A stretch of DNA of 64,000 bases, taken from contig JBBINH010000011.1 of the NCBI GenBank assembly GCA_037443945.1, forward strand, positions 16,480 to 80,479. Direction: 5' to 3'. How positions within the stretch are numbered: the first letter of the stretch is position 1; each line of letters begins with the position of its first letter. The position numbers and the translations under genes were made by a program. Under the pieces are notes generated by a model. The model saw nothing but the letters and a program-made list of their open reading frames with translations, did not search any database and had not been told where the DNA came from. Origin of the DNA: SSF26 sp037443945. Lineage in GTDB: Bacteria; Chloroflexota; Anaerolineae; J102. Below are positions 17,075 through 25,591 of this stretch, one piece after another.

Positions 17075-18112
17075 TCACGAGCGGGGAGGTGGGGCGGTCG
17101 AATTCCGAACCATCAAGCGACCTTCCAGGGTGATGACATCGAAGGCTGCACGCGGATCGGGAACCGCTTCGCCCAACCGGAACAGAGCAGCCTGAGCGGC
17201 CAGTTCGCCCAGCTCCCATTGAGGCTGATGATAGGTGGTCAAGGATGGGTAGAGAAAGGCGGCGAGAGGGATATCATCGAAACCGGCCACCGAGATGTCA
17301 TCGGGAATGCGCAACCCGGCCGATTGCAACGCCTGCATCAGACCCAGGGCCTGCATATCGTTGAAGCAGATGATGGCCGTGGGACGCTCGGCCAGGGCCA
17401 AAAGTTGCTCGGCCAGGACGGCGCCACTGCGCATCTGGCCGTCGGGCGCCAGCAAATCATAGGCCGGGGGCAAAGCCAGACCGAGCTCTTCCAGGGCATC
17501 CACCACCCCCTGACGGCGTTGCTGATGGAGCAAACCCCCGCGAACGTTGCCGCCGTAGGCGATGCGCCGATGTCCCAGGGCCAGGAGGTGGCGGGTCAGC
17601 GCCCGGGTGCCGCTACGGTCATTGTGGTAAATGGAATGAGGCAAGACGTCGGTAGCACGATTGTGAATGAACAGAACCGGCACAGGAAGGGCCCCCAACT
17701 GTTCCAGGCGCCGGGCGGGAAAGGTCGACGAGAAAAGAAGAAGGGCATCCACCTGTCGCGCCAGCAGCGTGCGCATCAGGTTTAGCTCGCGCTCGGGATC
17801 GTACTCAAAGGCCGAGATGAAGACGCTGTAACCGGAGCGATAGGCCACGCTTTGTAAACCGCCCAGAACTTCGCTGTAAAAGGGATCGGCAATACGATTG
17901 ACGATGACGCCGAGGATCCGGGAACGATTGGTTTTGAGTGTGCGCGCGGTGGCGCTGGGTACGTAGTGCAGCTCCCGGGCCAATTGTTGGATGCGGGCGG
18001 CCGTTTCCGCGGCCACCGAAGGATGGTTGTTGAGAGCCCGTGACACGGTGGAATGGGAAACCCCGGCGCGACGGGCCAACTCTTTGATGGTGACGGTCTT
18101 GGGGGCGCTCAC
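17075..18112 (-). CDS. LacI-family transcriptional repressor of the inositol operon
   Basis: About 345 residues. An N-terminal helix-turn-helix (VTIKELARRAGVSHSTVSRAL) and hinge region (NHPSVAAETAARIQQLARELHYVPSATAR) precede a periplasmic-binding-like effector domain (LGVIVNRIADPFYSEVLGGL ... AGFDDIPLAAFLYPSLTT). It heads the transport and catabolism operon and has a perfect palindrome at its own promoter, so it probably represses the operon until inositol or an intermediate binds (inference). The GTG at 18112 fits the family N-terminus; a TTG at 18127 is the alternative. Confidence 0.9.
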   Translation of the reverse strand: MSAPKTVTIKELARRAGVSHSTVSRALNNHPSVAAETAARIQQLARELHYVPSATARTLKTNRSRILGVIVNRIADPFYSEVLGGLQSVAYRSGYSVFISAFEYDPERELNLMRTLLARQVDALLLFSSTFPARRLEQLGALPVPVLFIHNRATDVLPHSIYHNDRSGTRALTRHLLALGHRRIAYGGNVRGGLLHQQRRQGVVDALEELGLALPPAYDLLAPDGQMRSGAVLAEQLLALAERPTAIICFNDMQALGLMQALQSAGLRIPDDISVAGFDDIPLAAFLYPSLTTYHQPQWELGELAAQAALFRLGEAVPDPRAAFDVITLEGRLMVRNSTAPPPRS

Positions 18113-18166
18113 AGGAAACTCGGCCAAAGAGAGGACAACAGAGCCAAGACGAGAACCTTAGATTTT

Positions 18167-18191
18167 GCACACGATTGCAGCAATCGTGTGC
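18167..18191. promoter_or_regulatory. Palindromic operator, probable LacI-family binding site
   Basis: A perfect 25-bp inverted repeat: GCACACGATTGC, one central A, GCAATCGTGTGC. The core GATTGC/GCAATC resembles LacI-family operators. It starts 6 bases after the -10 box and covers the predicted transcription start, the position expected for repression. Confidence 0.85.
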
Positions 18192-18196
18192 GAGAA

Positions 18197-18225
18197 CTTA
18201 TACTCAGAAGCCGCCTCTTTGTCAA
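18197..18225 (-). promoter_or_regulatory. Sigma-70 promoter of the lacI-ABC-iol operon
   Basis: Minus-strand TTGACA (18220-18225), a 17-base spacer and TATAAG (18197-18202). This is the strongest promoter seen in the window and drives nine same-strand genes down to the terminator at 6021-6050. Confidence 0.85.
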
Positions 18226-18258
18226 ATCACCCCGCAGGAGCGGCCCCCGACTCTCGGC

Positions 18259-18819
18259 TCAGGGAACCGAGATGGTCTCGCCCGACGACGCCGGGCTCCG
18301 GCGTTGTCGACGCGATGGCTGCCTGCCTGCCCTCACCATCAGCTCCCAACCCCCAACGACCACAACCACCCCGATCAAGCCGTACAGCGTCCAGTTGGGC
18401 GCCGGTTCGACGACATCCAGGTAAAAATCGGCGCTGCCGACCCCGACAACGACCACCTCGAACCGCCACGTGCCCGGCGTGGGCACAACCAGATCGGCCT
18501 CATAGAGCACGGGAATGAGAGCCCCTTCATGCGTGGCCATGACACGTACCGGCGAGGTGCCCTCAGGCCCATAAGCGGTCACCTGAACCGTCTCCCCGGT
18601 CACCGGTGTGCCATTCGTGGCTACCGACAGCCCGACCGTGATGTGGATTTTTCCCATCTGTGGCGGCTCCGGTGATGTCCACACCGAGAGCCGATAAGGC
18701 CCCAAAGGAGCGGCGGCAATGCGAATGACACCGCCGCCATGCGCCGCTGCTGGCAGCGCCCACGCCAGAGCCAACACGAGGCAGATTAGAAGACGGCCCG
18801 CACGCCGAAGCCAAACCAC
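18259..18819 (-). CDS. FixH/YtkA-like membrane-anchored extracytoplasmic protein
   Basis: About 186 residues from a GTG with AGGGAG upstream, 10 bases after the ctaG stop; an ATG at 18849 overlaps ctaG. A signal peptide (LLICLVLALAWALPAAAHGGG) is followed by a beta-rich domain (YRLSVWTSPEPPQMGKIHITVGL ... PTPGTWRFEVVVVG) resembling YtkA/FixH/CopC-type folds, then one transmembrane helix (LYGLIGVVVVVGGWELMV) and a basic tail. Its place at the end of the oxidase operon suggests a role in copper delivery or oxidase assembly. That role is inferred from context. Confidence 0.65.
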   Translation of the reverse strand: MVWLRRAGRLLICLVLALAWALPAAAHGGGVIRIAAAPLGPYRLSVWTSPEPPQMGKIHITVGLSVATNGTPVTGETVQVTAYGPEGTSPVRVMATHEGALIPVLYEADLVVPTPGTWRFEVVVVGVGSADFYLDVVEPAPNWTLYGLIGVVVVVGGWELMVRAGRQPSRRQRRSPASSGETISVP

Positions 18820-18829
18820 GGCCTCTCCC

Positions 18830-19828
18830 TCAGGAAACCACGCTGCCATCCTCCAAGCCCGGCGCCAATAGCGCGTCGGCCTGCTCCCAGCGGGAATGGG
18901 GCAACGGCGCTTTCTGCTCTTCGGCGCGAAAGTGCCCGGCCAGGAGGATGAGCGCCGCCACGATGTGGTTCATAATGCTTTCCCACATGATGACGCCGCC
19001 GTACATCTGATCATCCATGACGGAAATGCCCCATAGGCGGGGGACGACGGTGTAATGCGGATAGAGCGGTGAGGTCGCAAAGGAGAGGGTCGCCCCCAAA
19101 GCCACAATGAAGGGGATGACGGCCACGACATAGAGCATGCGCCAGGCATAACTCAACGACCGCCGCAGCCGGGGAGCGGAACCCACGGCATTCCACCAAA
19201 AGAGCATGCCCACCAGGAAAAAGCACAGATGCTCCAGATTGTGGACCCAGCGCCGTTCCAGGGCCAGGTTATACAGGGTGCTGTCATGCCAGCCCCAAAG
19301 GATGGCCACGTGGATGAAGATGACCAGCCCCGGATTCGTGAGTTTGCGCAAGGCATGCCGAAACGGCGACGGGCGCGCCATCAGATTGCCGACGAGCAGT
19401 CGCAGGCGTCGCGGCAGGCCCCAGAGGATGATGGGGTAAGGGTTACCCAGCCACAACAGCGGCGGCACGATCATCAACAACAGCTCGTGCTGGATCATGT
19501 GGACGAAAAAGAGCAGGGTAGAGTAAGCATCCAGCCCCGAAGCCAGGGCCAGCACAAACAGGGTCAGGCCGCCGAAATAGGCGATGGCCCGCCAGGGTTC
19601 GGCCAGATACGGCCGGCCGGGGCGTTGAGAGCGGCGAGGAAGTTCCCGCCAAGCCGGCGTGGGCCCACCCCGCACCGGCAACCGTCGTCGACTGCGGTCC
19701 CGGGCGCTTTCACGGCGGTATAAGCGCAACCAGCCGCGCAGATAGAGTCCGCCCAACACCAGGGATACGCCGAAGACAAAGGGGCGGAATTCCCACGTCG
19801 TGAAAATCGCGCGCAAAAATTCGAGCAT
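18830..19828 (-). CDS. ctaG: Cytochrome c oxidase assembly factor CtaG (caa3 type)
   Basis: 332 residues, polytopic (about seven hydrophobic segments), with the family landmarks FFVHMIQHELLLMIVPPLLWLGNP, RKLTNPGLVIFIHVAILWGWH, YNLALERRWVHNLEHLCFFLVGMLFWW and DDQMYGGVIMWE. Conserved His residues in these segments fit copper handling. Caa3-type CtaG assists maturation of the caa3 oxidase. It is separated from ctaE by a 98-base gap containing a hairpin. Confidence 0.9.
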   Translation of the reverse strand: MLEFLRAIFTTWEFRPFVFGVSLVLGGLYLRGWLRLYRRESARDRSRRRLPVRGGPTPAWRELPRRSQRPGRPYLAEPWRAIAYFGGLTLFVLALASGLDAYSTLLFFVHMIQHELLLMIVPPLLWLGNPYPIILWGLPRRLRLLVGNLMARPSPFRHALRKLTNPGLVIFIHVAILWGWHDSTLYNLALERRWVHNLEHLCFFLVGMLFWWNAVGSAPRLRRSLSYAWRMLYVVAVIPFIVALGATLSFATSPLYPHYTVVPRLWGISVMDDQMYGGVIMWESIMNHIVAALILLAGHFRAEEQKAPLPHSRWEQADALLAPGLEDGSVVS

Positions 19829-19856
19829 ACGACGATGTGGAGATGGTAACCCTTAT

Positions 19857-19895
19857 GATAAAGAAGCGGGGTGCTAAACTCTATTACCCCGCTTC
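19857..19895 (-). terminator. Hairpin between ctaE and ctaG (leaky terminator or attenuator)
   Basis: A perfect 10-bp stem: GAAGCGGGGT at 19863-19872 and ACCCCGCTTC at 19886-19895, with a 13-base loop. On the minus strand it is followed by only TTTATC. The short T-tract suggests partial termination after the structural oxidase genes. Confidence 0.5.
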
Positions 19896-19926
19896 CGATC
19901 AAGCCCTGTTGGCGAACGAAGGGGTC

Positions 19927-20544
19927 CTAGTGATGACCGGGGCCTACCGCCACTCCCATCAGATAAAGGGCCGGGTAGAAGAACACCCAGACGACGTCGA
20001 CGAAGTGCCAGTAGATGGCGCCGGCCTGGACCGCCCAGTAGTTGCGTGACGAGAAGTGGCCCTTATAGCCGCGATAGGCCAGAATGGCAAGCAGGATGAC
20101 GCCTGTCAGGACATGGAAAGCGTGCATGCCGGTCATAAAGAAGAGGATGGAGCCGTACACGGCAAATTCACCCTCGGTGCTCAGGTTGACCGGAGAGGTC
20201 CGCCATTCGAAGCCGACGACGCCGGCCAGAAAGCCCAGACCTAACAGGATCGTCATCAGGATGCTACGCAGATAATCGCCGCGATCATCGTGGCGGATGG
20301 CCATCTCGGCCCGGTACATGAAGTAGCTGCTGACGAGCAGGACGATGGTCACCGTCATGCCCAACACCTGGTCGAGATGCGGCCGAGTAGCGCCCCATAG
20401 ATAAAAGCGCGCGGCGAAGATGCCGGCAAAGAAGAAGGTATCGGAAAGGATGAACAACCATAACCCCATCCGATTCATGGCCATCCGCCGCGCCGGCGAA
20501 ATAGCAGCGGCATGATGTTCGTGGGCAATAGCTTCCGTAGCCAT
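19927..20544 (-). CDS. ctaE: Cytochrome c oxidase subunit III
   Basis: 205 residues with five hydrophobic segments, as in bacterial caa3 subunit III. Seen: LWLFILSDTFFFAGIFAARFYLW, a membrane segment at VTIVLLVSSYFMYRAEMAI, FFMTGMHAFHVLTGVILLAIL and YWHFVDVVWVFFYPALYL. It stabilises the catalytic subunit and proton uptake. Its ATG overlaps the stop of the small subunit IV gene (TGATG). Confidence 0.93.
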   Translation of the reverse strand: MATEAIAHEHHAAAISPARRMAMNRMGLWLFILSDTFFFAGIFAARFYLWGATRPHLDQVLGMTVTIVLLVSSYFMYRAEMAIRHDDRGDYLRSILMTILLGLGFLAGVVGFEWRTSPVNLSTEGEFAVYGSILFFMTGMHAFHVLTGVILLAILAYRGYKGHFSSRNYWAVQAGAIYWHFVDVVWVFFYPALYLMGVAVGPGHH

Positions 20545-20771
20545 CAGTGCGTTTCCTCCTCCGGGGCAAACAGCTCGCCGATATGCATAAAGTACTGGGC
20601 GATCACGGCGGCGTTGATGGCGGCCAGAACAAACAGCAACAAGACCGAACCGTTTGTCAACCGGGCCGTGACAAAGTCCAAGATCTCCAGGATAATGAGA
20701 GCAATGAGCACATAGAGGCCGATACGTTGCACACGGCGTTTGCGCATCATCGGTGTTTCCAGCGGTTTCAT
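20544..20771 (-). CDS. ctaF: Cytochrome c oxidase subunit IV (small, prokaryotic type)
   Basis: 75 residues with two transmembrane helices (IGLYVLIALIILEILDFVTA and LLLFVLAAINAAVIAQYFMHIGEL). The QYFMHI motif at the end of helix 2 is typical of the small Cox4-like subunit. It lies between ctaD and ctaE, as in other caa3 operons. Confidence 0.85.
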   Translation of the reverse strand: MKPLETPMMRKRRVQRIGLYVLIALIILEILDFVTARLTNGSVLLLFVLAAINAAVIAQYFMHIGELFAPEEETH

Positions 20772-20791
20772 ACGCCTATCTCCTGGGGAAT

Positions 20792-22834
20792 TTAGCGGGC
20801 CGGTAACGCTGCCGTACCGGGAGCGGCTACCTTCTCGTGGCCGTTCATCCGCACATAGGCGGTGCCCGGCAGACCGTAATCGTAGGGGTTACCGACCACC
20901 TCGAAGGGTTCCTCGTAGTTATGCTCGGGCACCGGCGAGGGGATTTGCCATTCGGGCGAGCGGGAACCCCAGGGGTTCATGACGGCGACCTCGCCCCGGC
21001 GGGCGCTGACGACCAGGTTATACACACCGATCAGCACACCGATGAAAATGGCGAAACCGGCCACGGTCATGATGACATGCAGGTTCTGGATGTTCAGGGC
21101 CGGGTCGTAGTCGGCAATGCGACGACGCATCCCCAGCAGACCGGTGCGGGCCATGGTCAGCGACATGATATAGAAACCGGTTGTCTGCAAGGCAAAATGA
21201 ATCCGGCCCAGGCGCTCGTTGTACATCCGCCCTGTGATCTTGGGGAACCAGTAGTACAACGCCGCAAAGAAGGGAAAGACGAAACCACCGAACATCGTGG
21301 CGTGGAAGTGGCCGACGACGAAGTACGAGTCATGCAGGTGCAGATCCGTCGGCACCGTTGCCAGAGGAGGCCCGGTTAAACCACCGATCAGGAAGACGGC
21401 AATGGAAGCCAGGACGAAGAGCATCGGCGTGGGGAAGAAAAGCTTACCCCGCCACACCGTACCCAACCAACTGAAAAACTTGACCCCGGTCGGCACCGCC
21501 ACCAGCATGGTCGTGTACATGAAGGGCAGGCGTAGGGCATTGGGCATGCCGGCCGTGAACATGTGATGCGCCCAAACCATAAAGCCCAGCAGAGCAATGG
21601 CCATACTGGACAGCGCAATCCACTTGTAGCCAAAGAGCGGTTTGCGCGAGAAGACAGGCAAAAGTTCGCTGACAATGCCCAGACCGGGAAGGATAAAGAT
21701 GTAAACGGCCGGATGCGAATAGAACCAGAAGAGATGCTGGAAGAGCAGCGGATCACCGCCCAGAGCGGCATTGAAGAACTCCATGCCCAGGTTGCGCTCC
21801 AGGACCACCATCAAAAAGGACAGGCCGATGAACTGGGTGGCGGTGAGCTGGATCAGCGACGTCGCCAGCATGGCCCAGACAAAAATCGGCAAACGGAAAA
21901 GGGTCATGCCCGGGGCCCGCATCTTCAGCGCCGTCACGATCAGGTTCGCCGAACCCAAGATCGAGGAGAAGCCAAAAAAGAAGATGCCGATCAGGAAGAG
22001 ATTGACCCCCATGACCGTGCGCACGCTCAGAGGGGCATAGCCCGTCCACCCCGTATCCCAGCCACCGAAGAAAATGGCCATCACGATGAGGATGGCACTG
22101 GGCACGGTGATCCAGAAGGCAAAGCCGTTGAGCCGGGGAAAGGCCATATCGCTGGCACCTATCATCAGCGGTACCAGATAATTGGCCATGCCACCGACCC
22201 CCAACAGGATGGAGGCAATCATAATGATGCCGTGCATGCTGATGAAGGTGTTGAAGGTGTCGGGCTTGAGGAACTGCAGGCCCGGCGCCAGCAACTCGGT
22301 GCGGAAGACCATGGCCAGAGTGCCGGCTACACCCATCAGCAAGATACCGGTGACGGTGTATTGGATCCCGATGACCTTGTGGTTCTGATCAAAGCCGAAA
22401 TAACGAAACCAACCCGGTTTGCCGGGTGGTGGGCCGTGTTGATCCGGCGTGTGGATACCCACGATCCAACGCAACCAATCGCTCAGAGCCCCGACACCGA
22501 GCAAGAAGCCGATAGGCGCCACAAAGGCACCCACCACCCATACCCTCTCGCTGTCCCAGGGTGTCAGGCCCAGCAGGCTCCGGATGCCCACCGTGGTCAG
22601 GATGCCGACAACGAAGCCGGCCGCCATGCCAACCAGACCGCGCGGCAGACCCAACTCCTTGTCAATGCCGAGCATAAGCCCGACCAAACCGGAAAAAACG
22701 GCCATGGCGTAAAGGGGCCGCAGATCGGCGCTCAGCAGAGGCAACCCGCCAATAGCCCGCACGGCGATAAAGACGATGGTCCCTGCCAACGCACCGATGA
22801 TAAAGCCAAGAAGACTCCGAAACCAAGTTGGCAT
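20792..22834 (-). CDS. ctaD: Cytochrome c oxidase subunit I, A2-type, with extra N-terminal membrane domain
   Basis: 680 residues, longer than the usual ~550. Residues 1-145 form an added region with about four hydrophobic helices. The catalytic core follows, with low-spin heme ligand in FISMHG (His201), the CuB/active-site segment WFYSHPAVYIFILPG near 370, and DSYFVVGHFHATMFGG near 500. The YSHPxVY form, lacking the Glu of GHPEVY, is the A2-type signature, in which Tyr-Ser takes over the proton path. It reduces O2 to water with proton pumping. Confidence 0.94.
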   Translation of the reverse strand: MPTWFRSLLGFIIGALAGTIVFIAVRAIGGLPLLSADLRPLYAMAVFSGLVGLMLGIDKELGLPRGLVGMAAGFVVGILTTVGIRSLLGLTPWDSERVWVVGAFVAPIGFLLGVGALSDWLRWIVGIHTPDQHGPPPGKPGWFRYFGFDQNHKVIGIQYTVTGILLMGVAGTLAMVFRTELLAPGLQFLKPDTFNTFISMHGIIMIASILLGVGGMANYLVPLMIGASDMAFPRLNGFAFWITVPSAILIVMAIFFGGWDTGWTGYAPLSVRTVMGVNLFLIGIFFFGFSSILGSANLIVTALKMRAPGMTLFRLPIFVWAMLATSLIQLTATQFIGLSFLMVVLERNLGMEFFNAALGGDPLLFQHLFWFYSHPAVYIFILPGLGIVSELLPVFSRKPLFGYKWIALSSMAIALLGFMVWAHHMFTAGMPNALRLPFMYTTMLVAVPTGVKFFSWLGTVWRGKLFFPTPMLFVLASIAVFLIGGLTGPPLATVPTDLHLHDSYFVVGHFHATMFGGFVFPFFAALYYWFPKITGRMYNERLGRIHFALQTTGFYIMSLTMARTGLLGMRRRIADYDPALNIQNLHVIMTVAGFAIFIGVLIGVYNLVVSARRGEVAVMNPWGSRSPEWQIPSPVPEHNYEEPFEVVGNPYDYGLPGTAYVRMNGHEKVAAPGTAALPAR

Positions 22835-22874
22835 AGGTAAAAACCTCCCGGATGCTAACTAACAAGAATCGCCA

Positions 22875-23903
22875 TTATTGAAGGGATTTGATGTATTCGA
22901 TCAAACCATTAATTTCTGTTTCGGTCAGAATATCGCCGAAATTTTTCGGCATTACGTCTTGAAAACCGGACACAATCTTGGCTGAAGGATTGACGATCGA
23001 TTCATGCAGATACGCTTCATCGACTACTCCCGTGGTACCGTCGGCGAATGTCTCCGTCTTTCCGAAGAGACCCTTCCAGGTCGGTCCTACAAGGGCACTT
23101 CCGTCTACGGAGTGACAGGCCGTGCATCCGGCGCTGGTTGCTACCTGTTGCCCCAAAGCGACCGGATCTTGAGGCTCGACACCTTCGCCTTCGGTTGGAA
23201 CATAAATACCCAGGCGCTTTTGCCGCCACACCTCAAAATCTTCGGGGGTCATGACGTTAACCGCCGCCTCCATATAAGCATGCGACGTACCGCATAGCTC
23301 GGCGCAGCGCACCTTATAAGTCCCTACGCGGGTCGGGGTTACACGCAAGTGGTGCTCCTGACCAGGTACGGTGTCTTGCTTAAGGCGAAACTCGGGAACC
23401 CAGAAGGAGTGGGTCACATCCTCGGAATACAGCACGAAGTGTGCGCGCCGGTCAACCGGCAAGTTGAGTTCGGTCGAAGCAATGCCCCATTCCGGATACT
23501 CAAAGCTCCATGTCCACTGCCGGGCCGTTACGACAACCTGCAACTCATCATCGGCTGCCTCGAGCGTTTTCTGCAGGACATTGGCACCGAGAAAGGCAAA
23601 ATACAACACCGTGATTAGAGGTATAATCGTCCAGAGAACCTCAAGAGTCGTATTGCCATGAAAATAAACCCCTTCACTCGGATCGTCTTTTTTGCGCCGA
23701 AAGACAAAGACACTGTACAAGAGAATACCGTTAACCAGTACATAAAGAACAATGATGGTATCAATGTGCAGATTGAACAATCTATCAATTAATGCCGCCT
23801 CAGCACTGCCCTGTACAGGCATCCATTGCACATTGTTAGCTATGAACAACAAAGCAAAAACACAAACAATAATGATAATAGTTACATTGATGGCATGTCG
23901 CAT
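22875..23903 (-). CDS. ctaC: Cytochrome c oxidase subunit II with fused cytochrome c (caa3)
   Basis: 342 residues. Two transmembrane helices lie at about 6-25 and 47-68 and 85-108. The CuA cupredoxin domain follows, with His165 and CAELCGTSHAYM at 200-211, giving all CuA ligands. A C-terminal cytochrome c domain has heme motif CTACH at 260-264 and a likely axial Met at VMPKNFG (318). The fusion defines caa3 oxidases, which take electrons from a soluble or membrane donor directly. The ATG follows AGGAG. It is the first gene of the oxidase operon. Confidence 0.95.
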   Translation of the reverse strand: MRHAINVTIIIIVCVFALLFIANNVQWMPVQGSAEAALIDRLFNLHIDTIIVLYVLVNGILLYSVFVFRRKKDDPSEGVYFHGNTTLEVLWTIIPLITVLYFAFLGANVLQKTLEAADDELQVVVTARQWTWSFEYPEWGIASTELNLPVDRRAHFVLYSEDVTHSFWVPEFRLKQDTVPGQEHHLRVTPTRVGTYKVRCAELCGTSHAYMEAAVNVMTPEDFEVWRQKRLGIYVPTEGEGVEPQDPVALGQQVATSAGCTACHSVDGSALVGPTWKGLFGKTETFADGTTGVVDEAYLHESIVNPSAKIVSGFQDVMPKNFGDILTETEINGLIEYIKSLQ

Positions 23904-24031
23904 ACTATGTACTCCTGTTGCTTGGAGCGACGCGTGGAATCGTGCGATAATTCACAAAAACCATGATAATAGGTGACGCCTCATCCTGAAGTGGGCTCGC
24001 TTACCGAAGCCGATTGAAGAGAAGTGGTCGG

Positions 24032-24061
24032 ATTATACTTTGTTCTCAGATGCCCCACCAA
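24032..24061 (-). promoter_or_regulatory. Candidate promoter of the cytochrome oxidase operon
   Basis: Minus strand: TTGGTG (24056-24061), 18-base spacer, perfect TATAAT (24032-24037), about 130 bases before the ctaC ATG. The long leader shows no obvious structure. Confidence 0.5.
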
Positions 24062-24177
24062 ACACCTAAGTCTCACCTTATGTAATTTGCCTTTCATTTG
24101 ATGACGCCAACGGACGACTGCCAATCCGAACCCCACCGCCTTGAATATCGTCTGCGGATATGGCATACTCGAGGACG

Positions 24178-24468
24178 ATGCCTATCTACGAGTACGAATG
24201 CCCCGCTTGTGGTGAACGCTTTTCCCGCTACTGGCGTTCGTGGCGAGAGGCCGCCGCTGCCGACCCGCCATCTTGCCCGGTTTGTGGTGATGCCTCCTGT
24301 CGACGCCTCGTGTCGTCGGTAACCGTGCTGGGCGAACTGGGCGGACTGACGCCGGCCGAACAAGAAGCCGAAAGACGCCAGCAGGAGCGCATGGCATCGA
24401 TCCTCCCCAAAGAAACGATCGACAAGCTGCGGGCAGGCAAGAAAAAGGCTCAGGAAAGCGCTTCGTAG
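24178..24468 (+). CDS. FmdB-family zinc-ribbon protein
   Basis: 96 residues. It starts MPIYEYECPACGERFSRYW and has a second Cys pair at PSCPVCGDASC, giving the FmdB-type zinc ribbon, followed by a charged helical tail (AEQEAERRQQERM ... KKKAQESAS). The family is a putative regulatory or metal-binding group of unknown mechanism. The ATG at 24178 is preferred over one 18 bases upstream because GAGGA lies just before it and the family begins MPIYEY. It converges with map. Confidence 0.85.
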   Translation: MPIYEYECPACGERFSRYWRSWREAAAADPPSCPVCGDASCRRLVSSVTVLGELGGLTPAEQEAERRQQERMASILPKETIDKLRAGKKKAQESAS

Positions 24469-24539
24469 GGAAGCCGTCCCGATGGCTGCGGGCTTGGCCT
24501 TCCCCGGCCGGCAACCGATCCGGGATGGGGTTTGCCCGC

Positions 24540-25328
24540 CTAGAGGGTGGTCAGGATTTCCGGACCCTTGGGGGTGATGGCGATGGTGTGCTCGAATTGA
24601 GCCGAAAGCGACCCATCTTTCGTGACGACGGTCCAGCCGTCCTTCAGCAATTTCCATTCATGCGTGCCCAGGTTGATCATCGGCTCGATGGTAAACGTCA
24701 TCCCCGGTCGTAGCCGCACCCCGCGCTTATCCATACGGGTATGGGAAATAGAAGGTCCCTCGTGCAATTGGCGACCGATGCCGTGTCCTCCCCACTCGTG
24801 CACCACCGAGACCCCCTGGCTATCGGCATAATCGTGGATAGCGGCGGCAATGTCGGCCAGGTAGTTGAAAGGCTGCGCGGCCGCGATCCCGCGATACAGG
24901 CACTCCTGGGTGATGGCAAGCAGTCGCTGGGCCTGCGGTGAAATCGTGCCGACGGGATAGGTGACACAGGCGTCGCCACAGTAGCCTTTGTAACGCAGGC
25001 CGATATCGACGGCAATGATATCGCCCTCTTGCAGGACCCGGCCGTTGGGAATGCCGTGGCAGATCGCTTCGTTGACCGACGTGCAAATGACGCCGGGAAA
25101 GGGGGGATGATTGGCATCGCGGCCGCGGTAGCCTTTATAGAGCGGTTGCGCGCCACGGCGGGCCAGGAATTCGGCGACAATCCGATCGAGCTCGGCCGTG
25201 GTAATGCCGGGTTGGATGTACTCCGCCAACATGGCGAAAACCTCGGCCACCAGACGGCCGGCGCTGCGCATTTTGGCAATTTCATCGGGGGTTTTGAAGA
25301 TGATGGGATCCGCACTGCGTTTGAACAT
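24540..25328 (-). CDS. map: Methionine aminopeptidase, type I
   Basis: 262 residues of the pita-bread fold: SAGRLVAEVFAMLAEYIQPG near the start, CHGIPNGRVLQEGDIIAVDIGLRYKGYCGDA (metal-binding Asp residues), VVHEWGGHGIGRQLHEGPSI (metal-binding His), GMTFTIEPMI and the final QFEHTIAITPKGPEILT. It removes the N-terminal Met after deformylation. The deformylase gene is divergent and 263 bases away. The ATG at 25328 is preferred to an in-frame GTG at 25334. Confidence 0.96.
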   Translation of the reverse strand: MFKRSADPIIFKTPDEIAKMRSAGRLVAEVFAMLAEYIQPGITTAELDRIVAEFLARRGAQPLYKGYRGRDANHPPFPGVICTSVNEAICHGIPNGRVLQEGDIIAVDIGLRYKGYCGDACVTYPVGTISPQAQRLLAITQECLYRGIAAAQPFNYLADIAAAIHDYADSQGVSVVHEWGGHGIGRQLHEGPSISHTRMDKRGVRLRPGMTFTIEPMINLGTHEWKLLKDGWTVVTKDGSLSAQFEHTIAITPKGPEILTTL

Positions 25329-25360
25329 AGCCACAGACGAGAAACAGAGAATGCACTTGC

Positions 25361-25366
25361 ATTATA
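25361..25366 (-). promoter_or_regulatory. -10 box upstream of map
   Basis: Perfect TATAAT on the minus strand, 32 bases before the map ATG. No convincing -35 hexamer is visible. Confidence 0.4.
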
Positions 25367-25546
25367 CCCAGAACACCGCCACAGCGAGAAGTGCATCGTG
25401 TCCGGCAAGACGGGCTTCTCGCTGCGGTTGTAACCGGTCCAGGGTCCGCACAACGGAACGCCCGGGTGCCGCACGCAAGCCCTCCCGCCGGGTAAGACCG
25501 CGCCACACGTCGCGAACCCGCATTCGTCGGGCAAACAAAGGCTGTT

Positions 25547-25552
25547 TATAAT
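25547..25552 (+). promoter_or_regulatory. -10 box upstream of def
   Basis: Perfect TATAAT on the plus strand, 39 bases before the def ATG. The candidate -35 (TTCGTC, 18-base spacer) is weak. Confidence 0.4.
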
Positions 25553-25591
25553 AAAAGCCGACCGACTTCCCCAACCCTTCGTGCAAGGATC

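Noticed and set aside
21563..22840. 425-residue plus-strand frame opposite ctaD
   Set aside because: Antisense shadow of subunit I; composition is His/Gln/Arg-rich without any recognisable domain.
24469..24539. Possible bidirectional terminator between the zinc-ribbon and map genes
   Set aside because: GC-rich inverted segments can pair in several ways, but no clear stem with a T-tract on either strand was found.
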